DNA of 64,000 nucleotides, from positions 58,448 through 122,447 of the forward strand of contig CAMDFC010000001.1 of NCBI GenBank assembly GCA_945897185.1, in the 5' to 3' direction. A program made the position numbers and the translations under genes. Under the pieces are notes generated by a model. That model had not been told where the DNA came from, ran no database searches, and saw only the letters and a program-made list of their open reading frames with translations. Below, piece by piece: positions 43,488-50,277 of the stretch (the stretch's first letter is position 1; every line of letters begins with the position of its first letter). This stretch comes from Chitinophaga pinensis (GTDB lineage Bacteria; Bacteroidota; Bacteroidia; Chitinophagales; Chitinophagaceae).

Positions 43488-44483
43488 ATGAATCAGTTTG
43501 GCAAACTTTTTACAATCAGCATCTTTGGCGAATCACATGGTGAAAGTGTGGGTGTTGTTATTGATGGTTGTCCGGCTGGCATGCCCATCTCGGTAGAAGA
43601 TTTTATTGAGGACACTGAACGTAGAAAGGGAGGCATGCAAAAAGGGACTACCCCAAGGCAGGAAGAGGATCTTCCCTTGTTTAAGAGTGGTGTATTTAAT
43701 GGGAAAACAACAGGTGCACCATTGACCTTGCTTTTTGAAAATAAAAATACCCGCTCAGGTGATTATGAAAAACAAAGAGCAGTACCAAGACCAGGTCATG
43801 CTGATTTTGTAGCGAATAAAAAATTTGGAGGCTTTGAGGATTATAGAGGCGGCGGTCATTTTAGCGGTCGACTTACCCTATGTTTGGTGGCTGCAGGTGT
43901 AGTGGCAAAAAAAATGTTAGCGCCTTTAAAAATAGTTGCTACCATCACTGCCATCGGGGGAGAAACTGATGTTGAGCAAGGTTTGCAAAAAGCGATAACG
44001 AATAAAGATTCGGTTGGCGGTATTGTAGAATGTAGGGTAGCCAATTTGCCAATCGGACTTGGAGAACCATTTTTTGATTCAGTAGAATCACTCATTGCCC
44101 ATGCAGTTTTTGCCATACCCGCTGTTAGGGGAATTGAGTTTGGTACAGGTTTCAAGGCTGCTGATATGTTTGGGATAGACCACAATGATGCAATTGAAAA
44201 TGGCGATGGTAAAACAATCACCAATCATGCAGGTGGTATTGTTGGTGGAATTACGAACAGCAATGAATTGGTATTTAGAATTGCGATAAAACCTACTTCC
44301 TCTACCCCTAAGGAACAGCAGACATACAATTGGGAAACAGATCAAGTTGATGGTTTTGCAGTAAGGGGGAGACATGATTTGTGTATCGCCTTGCGCGTTC
44401 CTCCAGTATTGGAAGCAGTTACTGCCATAACATTAGCAGATCTGATGCTGCGCGAACAAAGAATTAAAAGAGTATATTCATAA
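43488..44483 (+). CDS. aroC: chorismate synthase
   Basis: FMN-dependent last step to chorismate, 331 aa. The signatures GESHGESVGVVIDGCPAGM near the N-terminus, RPGHADFVANKKFGGFEDYRGGG near 103 and RHDLCIALRVPPVLEA near 294 are all present. Shikimate dehydrogenase, dehydroquinase and shikimate kinase genes are not in this operon and must be elsewhere. Confidence 0.97.
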   Translation: MNQFGKLFTISIFGESHGESVGVVIDGCPAGMPISVEDFIEDTERRKGGMQKGTTPRQEEDLPLFKSGVFNGKTTGAPLTLLFENKNTRSGDYEKQRAVPRPGHADFVANKKFGGFEDYRGGGHFSGRLTLCLVAAGVVAKKMLAPLKIVATITAIGGETDVEQGLQKAITNKDSVGGIVECRVANLPIGLGEPFFDSVESLIAHAVFAIPAVRGIEFGTGFKAADMFGIDHNDAIENGDGKTITNHAGGIVGGITNSNELVFRIAIKPTSSTPKEQQTYNWETDQVDGFAVRGRHDLCIALRVPPVLEAVTAITLADLMLREQRIKRVYS

Positions 44484-44487
44484 AATT

Positions 44488-44787
44488 ATGCCAATCATTT
44501 ACCATATTACTACTTCCTCCGCTTGGGATAAAGCAAAATTAGAGGGAGCTTATACTGCGCCATCATTAACAAATGAAGGTTTCATTCATTGCAGTCACGA
44601 AGAACAATTAGCGGATGTAAAGCAGCGTTATTACCAAGGGACTACAGATCTTGTATTGCTAACAATAAATACTGATTTACTGTCTAGTCAATTTATTTTT
44701 GAGTGGTCACCTTCCGTGCAAAATACCTTTCCGCATGTATACGGACCAATCGATTTAAGTGCAGTTGTGGATGTGAAATCCTATTAA
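44488..44787 (+). CDS. DUF952 family protein
   Basis: A 99-aa protein of the DUF952 family: IYHITTSSAWDKAK at the start, the conserved NEGFIHCSHEEQL near residue 30 and FPHVYGPID near the end. Possible GSTM-like or ADP-ribosyl-transferase-like fold; function unknown. It follows aroC by 4 nt, so it is the last gene of the aromatic operon by position, and it overlaps the convergent MBL gene by 4 bp. Confidence 0.85.
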   Translation: MPIIYHITTSSAWDKAKLEGAYTAPSLTNEGFIHCSHEEQLADVKQRYYQGTTDLVLLTINTDLLSSQFIFEWSPSVQNTFPHVYGPIDLSAVVDVKSY

Positions 44788-45635
44788 TTTATTCCTAATT
44801 CCTTACCGGCACATTTTCCACCCAACTCCAATACAAGATAGGGCTGTTCCATATCTCGTGCAATTGAAATGAATTCATTTACATCTGCAGTATTAAATGC
44901 AAACAGATCATAGTGGCAGGGAACAACAAAGGGGATCTTGCATTTTTTTGCAAGTGTAACTGCTTCTTTGGCATTTAGATTTCCAGCTACTTTTCTTGCA
45001 GGGTCATTGCCATTAATTGGTAATAAGGCAAGCTGTGGTTTAAAGTCTATGATTAATTCTTCTAAACCTTCATAGTATAAAGTATCTCCACTATGGTAAA
45101 TTTTATATGGACCAATTTGAATAAAATAGCCCAGGTATAAACATTGACCTTTTTCGTTTCTATCGATTCTGTTGTGTGAAGCAGGGATTGCTATGAAACT
45201 GAAATCACCTTCCGTATAATTTTCACCATCATTCAATCCAATTGGCTTTTGAAAATCCATTTTTAAACGGGTAGTCACAAATTCCCTATTGGCCTCTGGA
45301 ATGATTAATTTACATGCCGGGTTGTTCTTTAATATAGGGATAAGGGTCTCTGCATCTAAATGATCAGTATGGTTGTGGCTTGATGTCATAAAATCAATAG
45401 TGGGTAGCAAGGCAGGATCTATTACCAATTCACTGATACGCTCATGCGGTTTCTCCGTGTCTTTGTATTTTAGTGTCAACGAATCTGAAAGATAGGGGTC
45501 GATCAATAAGCGCTTGCCTTGGTATTGAATTAAATAACCGCTTTGTCCCAGCCACCAGATGTGCATATCGGTAGATGCTTCATGCTGAAGTATATCAGCT
45601 AAAAGAGATTTGTCTTTGCGTTGTGCTTTAATCAT
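44784..45635 (-). CDS. MBL-fold metallo-hydrolase (UlaG-like)
   Basis: A 283-aa metallo-beta-lactamase-fold hydrolase. WWLGQSGYLIQYQGKRLLIDP near residue 28, metal ligands in SSHNHTDHLDAET (HxHxDH) near 85, HSGDTLYY near 172 and VPCHYDLF near 238. Related to UlaG-type lactonases and to phosphodiesterases such as NAPE-PLD-like enzymes; the substrate is not clear. Last gene of the minus-strand operon, 4 nt after the MetE-like gene. Confidence 0.88.
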   Translation of the reverse strand: MIKAQRKDKSLLADILQHEASTDMHIWWLGQSGYLIQYQGKRLLIDPYLSDSLTLKYKDTEKPHERISELVIDPALLPTIDFMTSSHNHTDHLDAETLIPILKNNPACKLIIPEANREFVTTRLKMDFQKPIGLNDGENYTEGDFSFIAIPASHNRIDRNEKGQCLYLGYFIQIGPYKIYHSGDTLYYEGLEELIIDFKPQLALLPINGNDPARKVAGNLNAKEAVTLAKKCKIPFVVPCHYDLFAFNTADVNEFISIARDMEQPYLVLELGGKCAGKELGIN

Positions 45636-45639
45636 GGAC

Positions 45640-46659
45640 TTATCTCATTTGGCGAGCACCTTCAACCATATTTACCAGCTTTTGTTTCGCCGCCCATCTT
45701 GCAGTTTGGCTCAAACCACAATCTGGTGCAACAGAAAGTTTTTCTGCCGGCACAAATTGCAAGCATTTTTTGATGCGTTCTTTCACATCAGCAACAGTCT
45801 CAACATAATAGTTTTTTACATCGATGATGCCAACAGATACATCCATCTTTTCTGCGAAGTTGGCGAGCAGTTCGATTTCTGCAAATTCGCGATTGGCCAT
45901 TTCAATGTGAATTTCATCAACATTCAAATCAAGAAAATCTGGAAGCATCGGTTTTAGACTTCTATAACCAACTGGTCTTCCTTTGAAATTGCCAAAGCAA
46001 AGGTGTGTAGACAGTCTACATTTGCCCTGTATAGTTGAAACAGTATTGTTGAATATTTCTACAAATTTTTTCGTGTCTTCTTTGTAGGCATAACAACTCA
46101 TGGAGGGTTCATCCAAGGTAATCTCTGTGCAACCTGCTGCAATAAGGGCCTCCAATTCTTTTTTAATGATAGGGGTTAATGCAGCTGTGATTTCCCACCT
46201 GTCTTTGTATTGTTTGTTTGGCAACAATCTTCCACTTAAAGTATATGGACCAGGTAAGCTACATTTCAAAACAGGCCCTGCTGGTGCTAGTTTTTTTAAA
46301 CGAAGAAACTCTTTCACTGAACCTAATCCATTTGGTGCAACCAATTCATCCACGATGCTGTGTTTACCACGTTGATCATGTGCGGGGGGACCAAATTTTC
46401 TTGTCTCGTTATGGTTGGGTTGTATGCCTTTTATAAAGCCATAGAAAGAAAGATTAAAATCAAATCGGGTTTGTTCGCCATCAGTAATTACATCAAGTCC
46501 TGCATTTACTTGATCGTGAATTGCAGCAACAACTGCATCTTCTGCCATTTCTTCAATGTCTGCTGCGCCAAAGGCGGATAAATGTTGTGTAGAGAATTCT
46601 AACCATCCTGGAAAAGGGTAACTTCCTACTACAGTCGTTCTGATTGGAATGGGTTGCAT
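45640..46659 (-). CDS. MetE catalytic-domain-only (core) methyltransferase
   Basis: A 339-aa TIM-barrel of the cobalamin-independent methionine synthase superfamily. It starts RTTVVGSYPFPGWL and has LDEPSMSCYA near residue 200. The zinc-site elements are STHLCFGNF (His, Cys) and APDCGLSQTARW (Cys) near 314. It has only the catalytic half; full MetE is about 750 aa with an N-terminal domain. Core-only enzymes are known as folate-independent methionine synthases with other methyl donors, and also as 2-hydroxyalkyl-CoM lyases. Which applies here is open; a neighbouring SDR is compatible with several readings. Confidence 0.85.
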   Translation of the reverse strand: MQPIPIRTTVVGSYPFPGWLEFSTQHLSAFGAADIEEMAEDAVVAAIHDQVNAGLDVITDGEQTRFDFNLSFYGFIKGIQPNHNETRKFGPPAHDQRGKHSIVDELVAPNGLGSVKEFLRLKKLAPAGPVLKCSLPGPYTLSGRLLPNKQYKDRWEITAALTPIIKKELEALIAAGCTEITLDEPSMSCYAYKEDTKKFVEIFNNTVSTIQGKCRLSTHLCFGNFKGRPVGYRSLKPMLPDFLDLNVDEIHIEMANREFAEIELLANFAEKMDVSVGIIDVKNYYVETVADVKERIKKCLQFVPAEKLSVAPDCGLSQTARWAAKQKLVNMVEGARQMR

Positions 46660-46667
46660 AAGGGTAT

Positions 46668-47438
46668 TTAAAATTTATATAGTTGGGTTAATCTTATTGC
46701 ATGTTGGTCGTAAGCGGATTCAAATAACCGAACAGCTTCTTCCGCGCCTACCACATTTGCAGCCGAAAGAACAGTTGGTGGATGGCCAGCTTCAGTTAAT
46801 AGTGCGGCAACCCTGGCTTTGATTGAGTTGATGATCAATACACCTCCTAATGTTGAACCTGGAGCTACGGGTGTAGGGAGATTTTCAATGGCTATCATGG
46901 CATCTCCTATCGGAGCTCCTGTGTCAATGATAAGATCAGAGAAGTCACTTAGTTTTTTTCCATCTTCTCTTTTGCTTTTACTGGCCGCAGCGTGCTCTTT
47001 AGTTAGGATGCTAACTACTTTTATATTTTTCCTTTGAAACAAGTCCGCCATTTCAATAGGTACAATATTGGTCCCACCCGAAGAAATGATCAGGGCGGTA
47101 TCCTCTTCTTGTAATGTAAAATTTCTGAGAATTCTTTCTGCAAATCCAGATACGTTTTCTAAGAACATCGCCTGTCTTTGTCCATTGGCTCCTACAACAA
47201 GGTTGTGAAAGGTAAGCGACAGTTCAACTATGGGATTGAAGCCTGGGAAAGATCCATAGCGTGGCCACATTTCTTCTACCATAATGCGGCTATGGCCTGA
47301 GCCAAAGACATGCACCATTCTTCCTTCTAAAATTGTTTTTGAAAACCATTGGGCTGCTGTTTCAATTTCAGCTGATTGTGCCTCAATTACATCACAAATG
47401 GTTCTGCTTTTATCGATGTATTTTTTTATTTCATCCAT
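46668..47438 (-). CDS. SIS-domain protein (UPF0309-like)
   Basis: A 256-aa sugar-isomerase (SIS) domain protein. VHVFGSGHSRIMVEEMWPRYG near residue 42 and ISSGGTNIVPIEMA near 118 form the phosphosugar-binding loops. The pattern matches UPF0309 proteins, whose substrate is unknown. MDEIKKYIDKS at 47438 is taken as start; the track start at 47498 would run into the preceding SDR gene. It lies 19 nt downstream of the SDR and 8 nt before the MetE-like gene. Confidence 0.85.
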   Translation of the reverse strand: MDEIKKYIDKSRTICDVIEAQSAEIETAAQWFSKTILEGRMVHVFGSGHSRIMVEEMWPRYGSFPGFNPIVELSLTFHNLVVGANGQRQAMFLENVSGFAERILRNFTLQEEDTALIISSGGTNIVPIEMADLFQRKNIKVVSILTKEHAAASKSKREDGKKLSDFSDLIIDTGAPIGDAMIAIENLPTPVAPGSTLGGVLIINSIKARVAALLTEAGHPPTVLSAANVVGAEEAVRLFESAYDQHAIRLTQLYKF

Positions 47439-47457
47439 TGTTAACGCTTTCAATTTG

Positions 47458-48234
47458 TTAGGCGTGCTGACCCTCTGAGACCGACCATCCTCCGTCAATA
47501 CAAATATTTTGTCCGGTTATAAAATTGGCTTGATCAGACAGCAATAAAGTTGCCATTGAAGATAAGTCATTTGCTTTTCCAATCCTTCCCCCGTCTAAGG
47601 GTTGTTTTGTTTTTATGTAGTCCATTATTGCTCTATTTTCTGTCGCTCTTTTAGACATGGGTGTTTCTACCAGTCCAGGTGAAATTACATTGATCCGAAT
47701 ATTTTCACTTGCATAATGAGCCGCAGCAGCAGTAGAAAGGCCTATGATGGCTGATTTTGCTGCCGCATACGCATGCGTTGAAAAAAAACTTGGAGCAGGG
47801 TGGCTGGCTAGAACAGATGCTAGATTTACAATAGCTCCTGCTTTTTTGTGATTTAAAAAATATTGAATGGCCGCTTTATTGGATAGCATTACTGATGTGG
47901 CATTGAGTTCAATTGTTTTTTCCCAGCCTTCCAAACTCATTTCATGCAACGGTCCGTCACCAAAAGATCTTCCGCTTCCTCCTGCCACATGAAAGAGTCC
48001 GTCAAAACCCTTATAAGTATCCGTACACATTTGAATGGCTTGAAGAATAGTTTCTTCTTTTCTTGCATCGGCATACAAGGTGGTTAAGCCTTCTATTGAT
48101 TCATTGTTTGATTCATTTTCTTGCTTGCCAATGCTTAGCACTTGTGCGCCTTCTTCAATAAATTTTTGTACTGCCATCCAGCCAATGCCTGAAGTGCCAC
48201 CAACAACAATTATTTTTTTATCGCGTAGTATCAC
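47458..48234 (-). CDS. SDR-family oxidoreductase
   Basis: Classical short-chain dehydrogenase, 258 aa. VVGGTSGIGWMAVQKF near residue 11 binds NAD(P), HVAGGSGRSFGDG near 82, the catalytic Ser in NLASVLAS and Tyr-x3-Lys in HAYAAAKSAIIGL near 155, and ending FITGQNICIDGGWS. It overlaps the upstream VanX-like gene by 17 bp. Substrate unknown; possibly a sugar or the product of the MetE-like enzyme. Confidence 0.9.
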   Translation of the reverse strand: MILRDKKIIVVGGTSGIGWMAVQKFIEEGAQVLSIGKQENESNNESIEGLTTLYADARKEETILQAIQMCTDTYKGFDGLFHVAGGSGRSFGDGPLHEMSLEGWEKTIELNATSVMLSNKAAIQYFLNHKKAGAIVNLASVLASHPAPSFFSTHAYAAAKSAIIGLSTAAAAHYASENIRINVISPGLVETPMSKRATENRAIMDYIKTKQPLDGGRIGKANDLSSMATLLLSDQANFITGQNICIDGGWSVSEGQHA

Positions 48235-48934
48235 GTGTAATTTTTTTCAATTGTTTGAAACTAAAATCCAATACATCGTATTCGTCTCCATTGGGCCAAT
48301 AATAATGCCACCATTCTGTATCGAATTTAATGAAGCCGTTTTTTTCCATCAGCTCCCTTAAGAATTCTCTGTTGTTTTTCTTTGATTCACTCAATGTTGG
48401 AAAACCATGAAAGGCTTTTTCTGAAAAATCATCATAGCCGGTAGGCATGTCTATCAGTTCTCCGGTCTTTAAATTGTAGAGCGTAAAATCAATTGCAATT
48501 CCCCTGTTGTGTCCGCTTCCCTTGGAAGGATTGGCGACATATCTTTCATCTTTGATCAGTTCCCAAAAACGGACGGTAACGTGGTAGGGACGAAAGGCAT
48601 CCCAGACCAAGATGCCCATTCCTTTTTCATTGAGTTCTTTTGCTACCCGTGCCAATGATTCGGCAGGTGCTTTTCTGAGATAGGTCGTTTGGGTATTAGA
48701 ACGGTAGAGACGTACCCCTGTAAAATTATTTGTAGTGGCGTAGCGGAGGTCGTATTTGATATTGGGGACAATCGACTTCAATTCAACCATTTCCAGTTGG
48801 GGGTTTTTATTAATGGCAGCAATAAGATCTTTGGGGTCATTTACAATTTTTAACTTGTCCTGTGCCGATACAGAAGCAAAAAGTATGCAAGAGATAAGGA
48901 GAAACAAGAATCTATTTGGCTTTAGTAATTTCAA
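48218..48934 (-). CDS. secreted D-alanyl-D-alanine dipeptidase (VanX/DdpX-like, M15)
   Basis: A 238-aa periplasmic zinc peptidase. Signal peptide about residues 1-24. Zinc-site motifs: SGHNRGIAIDFTLY near 138 (His, Asp) and EWWHYYW near 208 (Glu, His). Members hydrolyse D-Ala-D-Ala during peptidoglycan recycling; no van resistance genes are nearby, so recycling is the likely role. The start codon is TTG (48934). An ATG-initiated 8-codon ORF in another frame ends with a TGA overlapping this TTG, which may couple translation. Confidence 0.88.
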   Translation of the reverse strand: MKLLKPNRFLFLLISCILFASVSAQDKLKIVNDPKDLIAAINKNPQLEMVELKSIVPNIKYDLRYATTNNFTGVRLYRSNTQTTYLRKAPAESLARVAKELNEKGMGILVWDAFRPYHVTVRFWELIKDERYVANPSKGSGHNRGIAIDFTLYNLKTGELIDMPTGYDDFSEKAFHGFPTLSESKKNNREFLRELMEKNGFIKFDTEWWHYYWPNGDEYDVLDFSFKQLKKITRDTTR

Positions 48935-49085
48935 AGTAAATCTTTGAGGAATTTCATAAAGACACTAAGATAATAAGAAAGAGGTGGAATTGTATTTTCT
49001 TCTATTGGCTTATAAAATTATTAATTTAAAAATGTGTAAATATATGATTTACAATAAAATGTATAATTAAATGATTGATTTTAAC

Positions 49086-49107
49086 GCTAAAAACTGGTAT
49101 TTTTAGC
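49086..49107 (+). repeat. inverted repeat in rlpA leader
   Basis: GCTAAAAA-CTGGTA-TTTTTAGC, an 8-bp perfect inverted repeat about 28 nt before the rlpA ATG. It lies in an AT-rich ~200-bp gap (48935-49134) in which I see no gene. It could be an operator or an RNA hairpin. Confidence 0.35.
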
Positions 49108-49134
49108 ATATTTAAGGTAAATTTATCTCCCCTA

Positions 49135-49569
49135 ATGCGGATTTTCAAAAACACCATATTGATTCATAACCTCCTGGTTCTTGCATTGTTATTGCCAGTC
49201 TTGGGTGTCTTTGGTCAGAAAAAAAATTACAGAAACATACCTGTAGTGGATACTGCTATTGGCAATGCCAGTTTCTATTCCGATAAATTTATTGGGAAAA
49301 AGACTGCCAATGGGGATGTGTTTACTCAAGAAAAGCTAACATGTGCGCACAATACCTATCCATTGGGGTCTAAAGTAAGGGTAACCAACCTAAAAAATGG
49401 AAAATCGGTCATTTTAAGGGTAAACGACAGGCTACATCACCGAAATCCTCGTTTGGTCGATCTTACAAGGGCAGGAGCCACCAAATTGGGCTTTAAAAAG
49501 GCAGGAATCATCAAAGTTAAAGTTGAGCTGGTTAAGCCCGAAAAAGAAAACTTGCCCAAAAGCCAATAA
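49135..49569 (+). CDS. rlpA: RlpA-family septal ring lytic transglycosylase-like protein
   Basis: Exported protein of 144 aa with a signal peptide ending near residue 28 (GVFGQ). The rest is a double-psi-beta-barrel: GNASFYSDKFIGKKTANGD, the LTCAHNTYPLGSKVRVTNL block and VNDRLHHRNPRLVDLTRAGA. In RlpA the catalytic Asp lies in the VNDRGP segment; here it reads VNDRLHHRN. RlpA cleaves naked (peptide-less) glycan strands in some bacteria. No SPOR domain is attached. The start at 49135 follows the signal peptide; the track ORF begins 20 codons earlier. Confidence 0.87.
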   Translation: MRIFKNTILIHNLLVLALLLPVLGVFGQKKNYRNIPVVDTAIGNASFYSDKFIGKKTANGDVFTQEKLTCAHNTYPLGSKVRVTNLKNGKSVILRVNDRLHHRNPRLVDLTRAGATKLGFKKAGIIKVKVELVKPEKENLPKSQ

Positions 49570-49596
49570 AAATTTTAACTTTCAACCTTCAGGGAT

Positions 49597-49604
49597 TATT
49601 TTTG
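49597..49604 (+). promoter_or_regulatory. -7 element for outer-membrane protein gene
   Basis: TATTTTTG (exact TAnnTTTG) 23 nt upstream of the ATG at 49628. No -33 TTTG at the expected spacing. Confidence 0.4.
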
Positions 49605-49627
49605 TTGTACTCAAAACATTACTGTTT

Positions 49628-50227
49628 ATGAAAAGGATATTTCTAATCGTTTTAATCGCTATTTCTTTTACAGCCTTAAATGCCCAGGATACAAAGAACA
49701 TGTATACCAAGGGAAAAACTTTTGGATTGCAATTCACACTGCATGACTACAAAACTGCCAGCGAAATTAGGAATGGTGGAATGAGTCAAGTGTTAACAAA
49801 ACAACAGTGGAATAAGTTAAGCAGGATGAGACCTGGAATCGCTGTAAATTATACAGAGGGTTTAAATGATAATTTTGATGTTAATGCGAGATTTGGTTTT
49901 TCATATTTGGAATATCAATTGACCAACAAGCCCTTCGAAAGAAGTGTTGGTTCTAAGCCTTATTTTGAAGGTGATGTAAATTTATTTATGAAGTTGACTT
50001 CAGATCAGTATTTCGTATCACCGTTTTTATCTCTTGGTGCTGGTGCATCAGTATGGAGAGGTTATTATGCAGCGTACATACCAGCAGGTGCTGGTCTTCA
50101 GCTGAACTTGTTTGATCAAACATTCTTTATTTTACAAGCGCAATACAGAATGCCGGTCACTGTAAATGCATCTCATAATTTATTTTATAGCTTTGGTATC
50201 CAAGGAACCTTGGGTGGCAAAAAATAA
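49628..50227 (+). CDS. outer-membrane beta-barrel protein
   Basis: A 199-aa exported protein with a signal peptide (residues 1-18, ending LNAQ). The mature part shows alternating hydrophobic/polar strands and ends with the pattern of an outer-membrane barrel (FYSFGIQGTLGG). The porin-like family is common in Chitinophagaceae but has no assigned function. The track start 35 codons earlier overlaps rlpA and is rejected. Confidence 0.75.
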   Translation: MKRIFLIVLIAISFTALNAQDTKNMYTKGKTFGLQFTLHDYKTASEIRNGGMSQVLTKQQWNKLSRMRPGIAVNYTEGLNDNFDVNARFGFSYLEYQLTNKPFERSVGSKPYFEGDVNLFMKLTSDQYFVSPFLSLGAGASVWRGYYAAYIPAGAGLQLNLFDQTFFILQAQYRMPVTVNASHNLFYSFGIQGTLGGKK

Positions 50228-50245
50228 ATTTAATTTATAAATTGA

Positions 50246-50277
50246 AAAGGCCATGATTGAATCATGGCCTTTTTTTA
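50246..50277 (+). terminator. rho-independent terminator
   Basis: AAAGGCCATGAT, loop TGA, ATCATGGCCTTT, then further T residues: a perfect 12-bp stem after the outer-membrane protein gene. On the minus strand the T-run is shorter (four T), so it is mainly a plus-strand terminator but may also serve the convergent PBP gene. Confidence 0.9.

Noticed and set aside
43488-44787. DUF952 protein as an aromatic-pathway enzyme
   Set aside because: Only proximity links it to the aro genes; the family is found in many contexts, so no pathway role is claimed.
48218-48934. Vancomycin-resistance gene vanX
   Set aside because: No vanH, vanA/B ligase or vanRS-type regulators nearby; recycling dipeptidase (DdpX-like) is the simpler reading.
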